Shown here piece after piece: positions 11,971-22,849 of a stretch of 64,000 nucleotides of DNA. Source of the stretch: Lunularia cruciata (taxonomy: Eukaryota; Streptophyta; Marchantiopsida; Lunulariales; Lunulariaceae). The notes beneath the pieces were generated by a model. It was not told the DNA's origin. It ran no database searches and worked only from the letters and a program-made list of their open reading frames with translations. Positions within the stretch are counted from its first letter, which is position 1. Each line of letters starts with the position of its first letter. The position numbers and the translations under genes are program-made. Location of the stretch: positions 12,090,001-12,154,000 of the forward strand of contig OX419760.1 of the NCBI GenBank assembly GCA_948567375.1. The letters are read 5' to 3'.

Positions 11971-12097
11971 CAAGTGTTTTAATCCAAGAGATTGGATCAC
12001 CTTTCTTAGAAGAGCACAAGCTATTGAAATTGAACAATTCGAGGTGGAGAACATAGTGCAATTTCTAGACTTAGAAGGGCTTTAGAGAGCGGATGGG

Positions 12098-12527
12098 ATG
12101 GATGCACCGGGAGGATAATTTCCTAAACCTAGTTTTCCATTCTTGAATCCATTCCACATCAAGATTATGTACATCCAGCATGAGCAAATGAGAGTATTGC
12201 TAGTTTATCACTTTGGAGCAGAATTCATGGACAAAGTGATGAATTCACCAAACCTTGTGATTCTACCTTTGGTGGTATACAATAGAGAGTGTGATTTTAC
12301 CATCTACATTCTATTATGATGTTATGGATCTAAATTTACCAAATCCTCACCCTTTTAACATGCAAGTAAAAATCCGTTATGTAGTTAGACCAAAAGTGAT
12401 GTTTAGGGATTTTGTAGTCCACAATTTTGGTGAGGAATATTATCAACAAGTGATGGCTTCCGAGCTCCCAATGGTAGTCCCCATAATTTTTTCACCTTCC
12501 CAAGTGATCATTCTAACCCTCTATTGA
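12098..12527 (+). pseudogene. Extra ORF upstream of gag (ORF0), two related halves
   Basis: Starting at ATG 12098, one frame gives a first half with MRVLLVYHFGAEFMDKVM. After a one-frame shift near 12300 a second half follows to 12527 with VVHNFGEEYYQQVM. The two halves resemble each other (a hydrophobic strand, then V-x-x-F-G-x-E-[FY] and a V-[MI] helix), about 58 residues each, so an internal duplication is likely. The same frame organisation occurs in chromovirus-2 (20674-20245) and as relics in chromovirus-3 (62323-62735). The shift between halves is at the same place in copies 1 and 2. I do not recognise the domain. It ends about 40 bases before gag. Confidence 0.55.
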
Positions 12528-12567
12528 AGTAGGAAGTAGCAAGTGAACATCGATTGTGTGTAGGATC

Positions 12568-13657
12568 ATGGATCCACAATTGCATGAGTTGATGCAAGGA
12601 ATGCATGGGATGTTGAACAAGTTTTGAGAAATCAAGATGACCATGGAGGCATTACAAAATCAAGTACAAACCCTTAAGAATGATCAAAAAATGCAAGAAG
12701 GGGAACCAATCTCAAAGCCCAATACCTACGATTGAAGTACTTGGAGAGGCACCCGTGGCTACGACATCAAACTTGGCCAATGATGAAGCCACATTGTTAT
12801 TATAGATGACAAAAACCTGCAATATTGAGCCTTACAAGGGGCAGCGTGCTATAAGAGTAGTGGAGAATTGGATCTCAAGAATGAATCAATACTTCCAATT
12901 GTTCTTGACGGAGATCACTAAGCATGCCGCATGCATGTTTGCATGTGTGTACCTAACCAATAAAGCCTTCACATGGTACGATGCTTGGGAACAATTAATG
13001 TTGGCAAAAAGAAGGGAGATCACGTGGATGGCAATGCAAGAAGGACTTTTGAGAATTTGCAGTCTGTGGATTCTGTGCAGATGGCTAGATTTGACTATGG
13101 GGATTGAAACAAAAGAATACCATACAAGAGTATGTGGAAGCATTTTTGGATCTACAAGTTGCAATAACCAACATGAGTCCAACAAAGACTCTAGACAATT
13201 TCAAACAAGGGTTGAAGGACCGGATTTGCCAAGAAGTCATGGTACAAAATCCTTGCATTGTATTTGAAGCCATTGCTTGTGCTTAGAGAATAGAAGGGGC
13301 ACTTGGAGGAGGTGAAAGAGTAGTTCCTTCTCAACACTATGGCCAAAAATGCCACACATGGCTAGACCAACACCTATGCAATTGAGCAACCTTCGGTTTC
13401 AAGATAGAGTAGCACAACCACTTCAAGGAGAGCGAGGACAAGTAGAAGAATGGAGAGATGGAGTCCATTAGGAGAAGGAAATCAAGGAGAACAACATTGT
13501 TGCTACAATTGTGGCCGTATTGGGCACATCTCCATCAATTGTTGTGCTTATCTCCCTAGAGACCCTCGGCCTCTATACAAGCAATCTTTGAACAACATGG
13601 AACGATGCACAGAGGAAAAGGAGGTAAAAATCACCTTGGAAAACAAAGATCACGAGT
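12568..13657 (+). pseudogene. Chromovirus-1 gag with zinc knuckle
   Basis: Gag begins at ATG 12568 (MDPQLHELMQGMHGML) and continues through several frame changes. Landmarks are CNIEPYKGQRA, ENWISRMNQYF and the retrotransposon Gag core AFTWYDAWEQ...REITWMAMQE. A CCHC knuckle, CYNCGRIGHISINC, lies at 13501-13542 and is intact here, unlike in chromovirus-2. An in-frame TAG follows the GluAlaIleAlaCys segment near 13285; chromovirus-3 has CAA at this position, so CAG or CAA was probably ancestral. Gag packages the RNA and forms the virus-like particle. Confidence 0.8.
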
Positions 13658-13737
13658 AAAGGTACCTCACGGCCTTATTGGCTCAATAGGGGAAGTGGAC
13701 AAGCAAGGAGAGGAAGAAGTTGAGTGCGCAAAGATCT

Positions 13738-14011
13738 AGAAAGGCAAACTCACAATTGATTATTGTGAATGGGATCCTAGATGGCAATCAGATAAGAGTA
13801 TTGATAGATTCTGGAGCAACAGAGAATTATTATCTCGCTCTATTGCAATAAAATTGGGGATGGATCTAGAGAAAAATGAGAGCAAAGAGTTACCTAATGG
13901 GCAAACAAAGAAGATTGAGTCGTTATCCAGAAGAGTAACACTCTTTGTAGAAGAATATCAAGAAGTAATTGAGTGGCGGGTGATACAATTAGCTCATTAT
14001 GATGCAATCTT
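13738..14011 (+). pseudogene. Chromovirus-1 protease region, cut by element D
   Basis: The plus-strand text VLIDSGATENYY has the aspartic-protease active site D-S-G-A intact. It follows the expected NGILDG-like strand and precedes LPNGQ and VTLFVEEYQEVIEWRVIQLA. The frame stops abruptly at 14011, where element D begins, and resumes at 30784. Chromovirus-2 has lost the active-site motif at the same place. Confidence 0.75.
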
Positions 14012-14670
14012 TGTTTTGTGTATATGCATTGCTACAAAACATACATTGTTGTCAACATCATACACTATAGAAGCACAACTCACACATAAGTCATACATGA
14101 ACTCTAAAGTGGCACAATAATCAGATTGTTTACAACTTGAATCAACTCAAATCAGATCAGTACTTGATCTGATCCTCAACAACTTGCTCACAACAGGGCA
14201 TTGATTACAGTCAAGTTACACTCACTCTAGCTAAGAGACTCTAGGTGATACTTGTCGGCTTTCTATCCACTCTAGCCAGGAACTCAAAGGCTCAACATCA
14301 AAGAAGTGAGCTCTTTGGAGCTGCACTTCCAAGGTATACTCCTTATTTCAACCTAGGTCTCATCCCAATGGTCCCACTGATGGCACACCCGACGGTGTGC
14401 ACAGTGCAAGTGACGGTGGGCCCCACCATGAAGTCAATATCCCAAGCAAAAAATCTGATTGTCATAAAATAATCTATGAGTAACTGCCAAAATGCCTCTA
14501 ACTACTATCATTGGAACTCTAGTGTTCAAGCAATCTAGATGCAACACTACAAATGGTGTGACAACTGTCTTGTGTATATACATTGCTACACAACATACAT
14601 TGTTGTCAACATCATACACTATAGAAGCACAACTCACACATAAGTCATACATGAACTCTAAAGTGCCACA
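14012..14670 (-). repeat. Element D 3' LTR flanked by a 105-bp direct repeat
   Basis: The part shared with the 5' LTR is 14118-14563. On either side lie near-identical 105-base segments, 14012-14116 and 14566-14670, both starting TGT[TC]TTGTGTATAT and ending GCACA or CCACA. The 5' LTR lacks them. A G-run on the minus strand at 14671-14680 (CCCCCC on plus) could be the polypurine tract, which would place the true LTR border at 14670. The structure is unresolved. Confidence 0.6.
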
Positions 14671-14844
14671 ATTGCCCCCCTAGCTGGCAGTTAGGTCCCT
14701 CTTACTCCAAATAGCCATCTACTTCAAGTATATGGTATACCCTATGATGGGCAAAGATCATGAGGTCAGGTGCTATGGAGCTCCATCATTTGTCGCATGT
14801 CTGCAATCTATACCATAAAACGGATGAACTAGCTACATGTCAGG

Positions 14845-14946
14845 TGCATCTAGGAAATAACCGCTGTCCTTGAGGAACCACCGTGAGTGGAGGAGTCATA
14901 CATGCCATATGCCATCCTCTTGAACAGCTATTGCACACTAACATAG
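14845..14946 (-). pseudogene. Element D PHD-type zinc finger, distal half
   Basis: The minus strand from 14945 reads VCNSCSRGWHMACMTPPL and ends FPRCT before a TGA. This is the C-terminal half of a PHD finger: C-x2-C, the G-W-H-x2-C core, PPL, and a final C-x2-C pair whose first Cys is Phe here. The proximal half lies at about 21558-21600, right after the integrase tail (AGLRCMY), beyond chromovirus-2; when one CATAG and the insert are ignored the frame runs through TTMLV into the finger. PHD fingers commonly read methylated or unmodified histone H3 tails. Here the finger takes the place a chromodomain has in chromoviruses. A single-base frameshift lies between the first Cys pair and the rest. 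Confidence 0.7.
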
Positions 14947-15685
14947 TGTAATACTCCGAGGACAAGAGAAGAGAGAAAACACAGATTGCACACTCAAACA
15001 TTCGATGCCCCAAGGAAGCACCTTCTCTTTATTATTTAGACAAAGAGGATCTCCTCCAAGGAAGCTCCACCATAGGATTAGGGACACAGGTAGGTGACAT
15101 GTCAGCAAGCTCCACCCTTGGATTACTTACTTGGATGGGTGACATGTCTGGTCTAGGTCCTATCTGGTTGGTCAAACAAGCTTTGACCAGAGGGAATCTT
15201 TTAGGGAATCTTCTTGTAGGAATCTCAAAATCACGTGAGTAAGGTACCATTGGAAAGCTCTCAATGAGACAAAGCAGGGGGAGGGAAGGCCAGCCTTTCC
15301 TCCATTGGGGGGGGGAATCTACAAATTTTTTAGGCCTAATTCATCCGTTTAGGCCTCCAAAATTGCCTTCAAAGATTTCAGGCATATTTTGGTTCCTACT
15401 CTATTAGTAGAAGTCCCCTTTTGGTGATACCTCTTTCTGATCTGTTTAGTCCATCATTTGTAACATCCTTCCGAAGGTTACCAAACCAATTCTCACCTTT
15501 AAATCATATGTCTAGCTATTGGTTCTAAGGTTCTCAAGTCTATTTCTATTTCTGCCCTATTTGTAGAAGTACTCATTTGGTGATACTTCTATCTTATCTA
15601 TTTTGACCATCATATTTAACATCATTCTAGATGTTACCAAACCAAATTTCACATCTAGATCATATGGCTAGCTCTTGGTATTACA
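14947..15685 (-). repeat. Chromovirus-2 3' LTR
   Basis: This 739-base repeat matches 20815-21552. Like the chromovirus-1 LTR it has an internal near-duplication of about 155 bases at the U3 end (around 15495 and 15651). A run of G at 15307-15315 is shorter in the partner LTR. Confidence 0.95.
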
Positions 15686-15701
15686 GACCTCCCTCCTTTT
15701 A
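15686..15701 (-). other. Polypurine tract of chromovirus-2
   Basis: The minus strand reads AAAAGGAGGGAGGTC directly before the 3' LTR. It overlaps the end of the pol frame (stop at 15699-15701). Confidence 0.8.
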
Positions 15702-17060
15702 AGACGCAATGTCCTCGTTGTGCAATTGTTGCTCAAATACTTGCACCAACATAGGTGCATGTGCCAAATTGGCAGCGGGCTCCCAGGTGGCTTCATAGAG
15801 GGGGTAACCTTTCCATTGTACTAGATAGTCCATCCACGGATGGCAAGTACCACGCATGCGTTTTTGGAGAATCCGCTCCACTTCATATTCCTCTGTGCCA
15901 TCAATGAGTGTCGGACAAGGTCGAATGTCTTGTGTGGAATGACCCTGGCCTGATCGGGGAGCATATCTGCGTAGTAAGGAGACATGGAACACTGGATGGA
16001 TCTTCATGTGTGGTGGTAGCTCAAGGTGATAGGCCACAGCGCCGATGCGACGAAGAATCAAGAAAGGCCCAATAAAATGAGGTCTGAGCTTACGAGGTCC
16101 AACTAATGTGAGGTTGGTTGTTGATAGCCACACTTGATCCCCAACATTGAACTCCATGTGCCTACGGTGTGCATTAGCATACTGCTTTTATCAATTTTGT
16201 GCAATCTGTTATCTATGCTTGGCACTCTCCACACCTTGTTGGATTCTAGAAACAAATGTGTTGACTGCATCGACCTTGGTAGCCATTGGACAGATCTTCA
16301 TGAAGCTAGAAGGTGTGAAGGGATGCTCACCATACATGAGGAAGAACGGAGTGACCTAGGTGGATGCATTCACTGAATTGTTGTAAGCAAATTCCACCAA
16401 CGGAAGTAGGGTGTCCCACCTCTCTTGCTCTTCTAAGGTGAACCCGTGTAACATGTCTTCAATTGTGCGATTAGCCCGCTCTATTTGGCCATCTGTTTGT
16501 GGGTGGTAAGCTATGGACATGGCCAACTTGGTTTTGAAGAAACCAAAAAGTGTTTGCCAAAACAAACTGGTGAATTGGGTGCCTCTATTGGTGATGAGTA
16601 CTCTAGACAGGCTATGGTGAGCAAAGACTGCATCTAAGTATAATTGAGCTAGTTGTGGAACAGTCACCTCCTTGGTGGTAGGGCATACATGAATCATTTT
16701 GCTGAGCCGGTCCACAAAGACCACAATGGAGTCAAACCCTGAGGTGGTCTTGGGTAATTCACAGACGAGATCCATACTCACTTGTTCCCAACGTTGGGTA
16801 GGAGTGGGGAGAGGTTGAAGGAGCCCTACAGGAGCTTGATTAGAAGTTTTGTTCTGTTGACAAAGTAGGCAGCTACGCACATAGTCCATCATGTCATTGC
16901 TCATCTTGGGCCAATAGTAATGGCGCTTGATTGCATCCAAGGTCTTGTCCACTCCGACATGAGCTGCAATGGCCAAATCATGACATTCCGCTAGAATGGT
17001 GGTGCGTAATTCTGGGACATTTGGGATCCATAATCTGCCATCCCAAAAGGTGAGTCCTTG
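15699..17060 (-). pseudogene. Chromovirus-2 integrase and chromodomain
   Basis: The main frames are 16976-16356 and 16157-15699. The zinc-binding part (H-x-G, C-x2-C in SCLLCQQ) precedes the catalytic core: first Asp in VSMDLVCELP, second position LITNRGTQF, Glu in DGQIERANR. The second catalytic Asp is Asn here (codon 16587-16589). The distal frame has the integrase tail (GDQVWLSTTNL, GPFLILRRIG, HPVFHVSLLR) and a chromodomain, YLVQWKGYPLYEATWEP, near the end. A TAG after NSVNAST separates the two frames. Chromodomains of chromoviruses guide integration to methylated-histone chromatin. Confidence 0.9.
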
Positions 17061-17135
17061 GGTGCTGGTGACACCTTTGGATGATTGTGCTTCTACAATC
17101 TATGGATCAGTTTTTGTAGCAGCCAAAATCTCTTG

Positions 17136-18500
17136 CTAGAATTCAGGGTTAATCTTAACCTCTACCACCAAGTTGTTGGCCATTGGCATGCGGGTGAATG
17201 CATCTGCAAGTTGCTTCTTACCTTCCACATAGGTGATTGTCATGTTGAAGCATTGTCGCCACTCTGCCCACCGAATTTGGCAATGAGATAGATCTTTCTG
17301 CATCTCAAGGTAGACTAGAGGTTTGTGGTCTGTCTCTATTACAAATGCTTTCTTGCCTAGGTAGTGCTTCCAATGCTTGGTTGCTAGAACGATGGCCAAC
17401 TCTTCTCATCCTGTGGTGTGGTAGTTGCGCTCTGCGGGTAACAACTTGCAAGAGAAATATGCAATTGGATGCCATCCGTCATGCAACTCTTGTTGTAGGA
17501 CTGCTCCTATTGCTATGCCTGATGCATCTATAGCCAACTTGATTGGACGTTTTGGGTCATACCACTTCAAGATTGGTGCATGTAGCAAGGCGGCCTTCAA
17601 TCTTGAAAGGCCAACTCTTGTGCAATTCCTCATGTCCACTTCGTCCCCTTGCCAAGTAGTGCCGTTAAAGGCTGTGCAACCTTGGAGAAGTCCTTGACAA
17701 ATCTACAATAGAATCCCGTCAACCCCAAGAAGCTCTTAAGTTGAGTCTGATCTTCTGGGGCACTCCATTTTTGAATGACCTCTATTTTATCTATCAATAC
17801 TTGAATGCCCTTTGCACTTACTCTATGCCCTAAGTAGTCTACTTCAGACTTGCCAAACTCACACTTTGAGATTTTGGCATACAACTGATTCTGTCTTAGA
17901 ATCTGGAGGACCTCTCGTAGATGTTGTTTGTGTTCTGTCATCGTGCTACTATATACTAAGATATCATCCAAGAAGACGATAACAGACTTATCCAAGTATG
18001 GACGAAATATGTCATTCATTAGACTCATGAAAGTGGCAAGTGCATTGGTGAGGCCAAAAGGCATCACAAGATACTCAAAGTGGCCATACCTGGTTCAAAA
18101 GGTAGTTTTGTACACATCTTCCTCTACAATTCGGATTTGATTGTAACCTCTCCGCAAGTCCAGTTTGGTGAAGTGTCTCGCTCCATGGAGTTGATCAAAC
18201 AGGTCATCCATGCGAGGTAAGGGGTATTTGTTCTTCAGTGTTTGCTGATTGAGACCCCGATAGTCAATGCACATGCGCATTGTACCATCCTTCTTCTTCA
18301 CAAACAAGACAGGGGCCCCATATGGTGATACGCTAGGTTGGATGAACCCTTTCTGCAGCATCTCCTCAATTTGAGTCTTACACTCCTCCAACTCATGAGG
18401 TGATAGGCGATATGGGGCCTTACAAGGAGGTGTCTTCCCTGGGAATGTCTCTATTTTGTGATCTACTCGCCTTTTTGGTGGTAATCCTGAGGGTAGATCA
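17136..18500 (-). pseudogene. Chromovirus-2 reverse transcriptase and RNase H
   Basis: RT landmarks in order: [48 protein letters not shown], then MPFGLTNA and [12 protein letters not shown] with both catalytic Asp residues. RNase H follows: IKLAIDASGIAIGAVL, then FVIETDHKPLVYLE and GKKQLADAFTR. Lesions include TGA near 18093 (probably from CGA), TGA near 17641 where chromovirus-1 has TGG, a one-base deletion near 17600 and TGA near 17404. The last stop is also present in chromovirus-1 at the matching codon. Confidence 0.9.
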
Positions 18501-19060
18501 TCAAGAAAGACATCTTGAAACTCATCCACCACATCCTTCAATTTCTCAAGAATTTGTCCATCGAGTTGTGCACTCTGGACTTCTCTTATTAGACCCATAA
18601 AACATCTATCGGTCTTATAAACAGTTGCCATCCCTATGACATATAGAGGTAGTTTCTGCTTGTGTGATTTTTCTTTAACCTCAATGATTGACCATTCGTG
18701 GGTTCTCACTACTTTCTTCCTCCAATCCACCATAGGGTTGTACTGCTCCATCCATTGCATGCCTAAAATTGCATCATAACGAGCTAACTGTATCACTTGC
18801 CACTCAATTGCTTCTTGATATTCTCCTACAAAGAGGGTTACTTGTCTAGGTAATGATTCAATCCTCTCTGTTTGCCCATTTGGTAACTCTACTTCTTCAC
18901 TTCCATCTCTCTCTAGATCCATTCCCAATCTTATTGCAGTAGAGCAAGACAAGAAATTCTTTGTTGCTCTTGGATCTATTAATACTCTCACTTGATTACC
19001 TTCTAGGATTCCATTCACACCAATCAATTGTGAGGTTGCCTTTTGGGATCTTTGTGCATT
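18500..19060 (-). pseudogene. Chromovirus-2 aspartic protease region
   Basis: The minus strand from about 19060 gives [19 protein letters not shown], then P-R-A-T where the family has S-G-A-T (chromovirus-1 keeps DSGAT at 13795-13820). The flanking text ([43 protein letters not shown]) is well preserved. The active-site motif is therefore lost although the fold is readable. A frameshift between the zinc knuckle and this region (about 19060-19120) cuts the polyprotein. Confidence 0.75.
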
Positions 19061-19122
19061 ATTCTTCTTCTTTCCCTTGCTTCTTTGCTTCCTTATTGAG
19101 CTAGTAAGGCTGCGAGGTACAT

Positions 19123-20211
19123 TTACTGGTGATCTTTGTTTTTTGAAGTGATTTCCACCTCCTCCTCTTCAATGTGCCTCTCCATGTTGTTCAAAGATCG
19201 CCTATACAAAGGCCGAGGGCCTCTAAGGAAACAAGTGCGATAGTTGGTAGATATGTGCCCAATACGGCCACAATTGTAACAACGGCGTTGTTCTCCTCGA
19301 GTCCCTTCTCCTCGTGGGACTCCATCTCTTTGTTCTTCTACCCGTCCCCGCTCCCCTTGAAGCAATCGTGCTCCTCAATCCCGGAATCAAAGGTTGCCCA
19401 ATTCCATTGGTACTGGTCTACCCATGTGTGGCATTTTTGCCCGATAATGTTGAGGTGGAACTACTCCTTCACCTCCACCTAATGCTCCTACTATTCTCTA
19501 TGTACAAGCAATGGCTTCAAATACCGTGCGAGGATTTTGCACCATGACTTCTTGGGGAATCCGCTCTTTCAACCCTCGTTTGAAATTGTCGAGAGCCTCT
19601 GTTGGACTCATGTCGGTAATTGTGACTTGTAGATCTAGAAATGTCTCCAAATACCCTTGTACGTTATTCTTCTGTCTCAATCCCCATAGTCGGGTTCGAG
19701 CCATCTGCACAGAATCCACCGATTGGAAATTCTTTAGCAGTCTTTCTTGCATTGCTGTCCATGTGACCTCCCTTCTCTCTGCCAGCATGGATCATTCCCA
19801 AGTATCATACCATGTGAGGGCTTTATCGGTCAAGTACCCACATGCAAACACGCCTGCAGCATGCTCTGTGATCTCTGTATTGAACAATCGGAAATATTGA
19901 TTCATTCTCAAGATCCAATTTTCCACTGCTCCCATCGTACGCTGCCCCTTGTAAGGCTCGATGTTGCAGGTCTTCTTCATCCAGAGTAGCAATGTGCCTT
20001 CATCATTGATAGGGTTTGTAGGCACGGGTGCCTCTCCAAGTACTTCAGTCGCAGGTACTGGGTTTTGAGATGGCTCTTCTTCTTGCATGGCTTGATCGTT
20101 CCTGAGGATCTGCACTTGACTTTGTAATGTCTCCATGGTCATCTTAATCTCTTGAAATTCAGTCAACATCCCTTGCATTCCTTGCACCAACTCTTGCAAC
20201 TGCAGATCCAT
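19123..20211 (-). pseudogene. Chromovirus-2 gag
   Basis: The start is ATG at 20211 (MDLQLQELVQGMQGML). The Gag core reads CNIEPYKGQRTMGAVENWI, FACGYLTDKALTWYDTWE, then TGA at 19789-19791, then REVTWTAMQERLL and a TAG near 19496. The knuckle region (19365-19123) is CYNCGRIGHISTN followed by Tyr, so the last zinc ligand Cys is replaced (TGT to TAT). A coiled-coil-like N terminus is likely. Confidence 0.85.
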
Positions 20212-20244
20212 GGTTCTTGCAACACTCAATTGCTAATGTCTACT

Positions 20245-20674
20245 TCAATACAGAGTCAATATAATCACTCTGGAAGGTGCACTGACTATCAAATCTACCA
20301 TTGGGACCTCAGAAGCTATCACTCGTTGATAATACTCCTCACCAAAATTCCTAACCACAAAATCTCTAAACATCACTTTTGACCTTACTATATAACGGAT
20401 TTCTACTTGAGTGTTGAAAGGGAGAGGATATGGGACATTCATATCTATATTATCATAATAGAATGTAGATTTTCAAATCCCACTCTCTGTCATATATCAC
20501 CACAGGTAGAATCATCGGGTTTGGTGAGTTCATCACTCTATCCATGAATTCCGTACCAAAGTGATAAACTAGTGATACCCTCATCTACTCACGCTGGATG
20601 TACATAACCTTGATTTGGAATGGGTTTGAGAATGGAAAGCTAGGTGCGGGAAATTGTCCTCCCGGCGCATCCAT
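20245..20674 (-). pseudogene. Chromovirus-2 ORF0, two related halves upstream of gag
   Basis: From ATG 20674 the minus strand reads MDAPGGQFPAPSFPFSNPF and SLVYHFGTEFMDRVMNSP, with one TAG inside. After a one-frame shift near 20455 it reads NTQVEIRYIVRSKVMFRDF and VRNFGEEYYQRVIASEVPM to a stop at 20245. The frame shift between halves is at the same place as in chromovirus-1. The halves look like a tandem duplication of a domain of about 58 residues. No family was recognised. Confidence 0.55.
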
Positions 20675-20800
20675 CCCATCCGCTCTCTAAAGTCCTTCCT
20701 AAGTCTAGCGATTACTCTATGTTCTCTACCTCAAATTACTCAGTTTCAGTAGTTCATCCTATTCCAAGAGGGGTGATCCACTCTCTTGGACTAAAATACT

Positions 20801-20813
20801 CACTTTGATACCA
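20801..20813 (-). other. Primer-binding site of chromovirus-2, tRNA-iMet type
   Basis: The minus strand reads TGGTATCAAAGTG one base inside the 5' LTR. The first eight bases match the initiator-Met primer site. Confidence 0.8.
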
Positions 20814-20814
20814 T

Positions 20815-21552
20815 TGTAATACTCTGAGGACAAGAGAAGAGAGAAAACACAGATTGCACACTCAAACATTTGATGCTCCAAGGGAGCACCTTCTCTTTAT
20901 TATATAGACAAAGAGGATCTCCTCCAAGGAAGCTCCACCATAGGATTAGGAACACAGATAGATGACATGTCAGCAAGCTCCACCCTTGGATTACTTACTT
21001 GGATGGGTGACATGTCTGGTCCAGGTCCTATCTGGTTGGTCAAACAAGCTTTGACCGGAGGGAATCTTTTAGGGAATCTTCCTGTAGGAATCTCAAAATC
21101 ACGTGAGTAAGGTACCATTGGAAAGCTCTCGATGAGACAAAGCAGGGGGGAGGGAAGGCCAGCCTTTTCTCCATTGGAGGGGGAATCTACACATTTTTTA
21201 AGCCTAATTCATCCGTTTAGGCCTCCAAAATTGCCTTCAAAGATTTCAAGCATATTTTAGTTCCTACTCTATTAGTAGAAGTCCCCTTTTGGTGATACCT
21301 TTTTTTGATCTGTTTAGTCCATCATTTGTAAAATCCTTCCAGATGTTATCAAACCAATTCTCACCTTTAAATCATATGTCTAGCTATTGGTTCTAAGGTT
21401 CTCAAGTCTATTTCGGTTTTTGCCCTATTTGTAGAAGTACTCTTTTGGTGATACTTCTATCCTATCTATTTTGACCATCATGTATAACATCATTCTAGAT
21501 GTTACCAAACCAAATTCACATCTAGATCATATGGCTAGCTCTTGGTATTACA
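20815..21552 (-). repeat. Chromovirus-2 5' LTR
   Basis: This is the 738-base partner of 14947-15685, with the same TGTAATAC/GTATTACA ends. It is followed outside by the second CATAG target duplication. Confidence 0.95.
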
Positions 21553-21557
21553 CATAG

Positions 21558-22720
21558 TAGTAGATCCATTGGAAGAGATGTATACATACACCTCAAGCCT
21601 GCTTGTATAAGTGCCAAGCTTGGGTCCATAGTACCATCAATGTTTAGGAGGTGGCATGGTGCACAATTGTGCACATGATCCTTCCAAACAACACCATCAC
21701 ATCCTTCTAACACAAGGACTCCAGATGGCAAAACCTCATGCACTCTCAAGATAGTGCGGCCTGCCAAAACATCAAGTGTCATTGGTGCTATTTGTTGTAG
21801 ATATACATAGTCACCTGGATAAAATTGACGGATCAAGGGTCTATAACCTCCTCCTCAAATAGTAGCATAATGTAAGGTATCCTTATGTTGAGCAATTACC
21901 AAGTTCTCAAAGGTCATTGGCATCACTCTCCAAAAGAGCTCTGCCTGTTGAGAACATGCGCTCACCCATACATCGAGATCATCCAAGTCTAAGACTATAG
22001 TAGCATCTTGACAAATGACTATAGGTAAATTTGGATCTTGTCCATAGAGTAGAAATTACGGAGAGAAGGATGCTAAGGAGGCTTGCCAATGGAACCGATA
22101 GCCCATGGCCAACCAAGGTAACTAGAGATCCCAATCTCCCAAGTGGCCTCTCTGCAAACCATATTTTTGCAATCCTCTCTTCACCATCTCAACCACGCTC
22201 TCTGCTAAGCCATCTGCCTTAGTGATCTTGGGAGGTAGTACAGTGATCAATCAAAGCCTTGTCATACAAGACCTGAAACTCACCCAAGAACTTTGTACCT
22301 TGATCAGTCAAAACCTCAATTGGTGCACCAAAATGACTGAGAACCCGATCCAAGAACGAGTAAGCCATCCCTTCATTGGACTTATCAAGAAGTGCTACCA
22401 ACTCAATCCACTTGGAAAAGTGCTCTACCATCACCAAAAAATAAGATGATGTCTCACAGTCAATGGTAAAGGTCTGGCAAAGTCCAAACTCCAATGGTAA
22501 CCCAATCCCATGATAGGGAATGGATGCAACTGTGGCGTAGGAGCATTGAATGATCCTCTAACTTGGTCACAAACCACACATCTGGCAACAAACTTTTGTA
22601 CATCAGTCTACATATTGTGCCACCAATAATGTCTCTAGAGTAAGCTATATGTATGCATTTTTCCAAAATGTCCTAGCTTCTCATGAGCATGACAAACTAC
22701 TTATAGTCTCTAAGATGGAA
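21558..22720 (-). pseudogene. Element D integrase and start of PHD finger
   Basis: The core includes a first catalytic Asp in the LDFA phrase near 22475, the second in VLTDQGTKFLGEFQ (frame 22494-22219) and the Glu in ADGLAERVV near 22210. The C-terminal domain (frame 21836-21522) reads FYPGDYVYLQQIAPMTLDV, AGRTILRVHEVLPSGVLVLE and NCAPCHLLNID, then LIQAGLRCMY, where the PHD finger begins. The text is cut at 21557 by chromovirus-2. All three catalytic residues are still visible, but frames are broken repeatedly. Confidence 0.8.
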
Positions 22721-22849
22721 GTGGTACTACTCTCACTCTACCATCCTCCCATACATGCAAAAGGTATCTGCCCTCCAATTTGAACCATCTAGCTCACTAA
22801 AAAACATGGTCTCTCTTCTTGGCCCCAACTATGCCACCCACAACACCAA

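Larger units (their letters stand above)
14947..21552 (-). mobile_element. Chromovirus-2: full-length Ty3/gypsy chromovirus, youngest of the nest
   Basis: LTRs are 14947-15685 and 20815-21552, each TGTAATAC...GTATTACA. Target duplication CATAG is perfect (14942-14946, 21553-21557). The element is 6,606 bases. The minus strand carries ORF0, Gag, protease, RT, RNase H, integrase and chromodomain. PBS and PPT are both in place. LTRs differ by about one base in twenty to twenty-five by eye, so it is younger than the element it interrupts. It is nevertheless non-functional: roughly a dozen in-frame stops, at least two frameshifts, a lost protease motif and a changed zinc-knuckle residue. Confidence 0.95.

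Noticed and set aside
14673..14946. Reading 14673-14946 as the left flank of chromovirus-2 with no coding content
   Set aside because: Its minus strand carries the second half of a PHD finger that is continuous with the integrase tail across the CATAG duplication.
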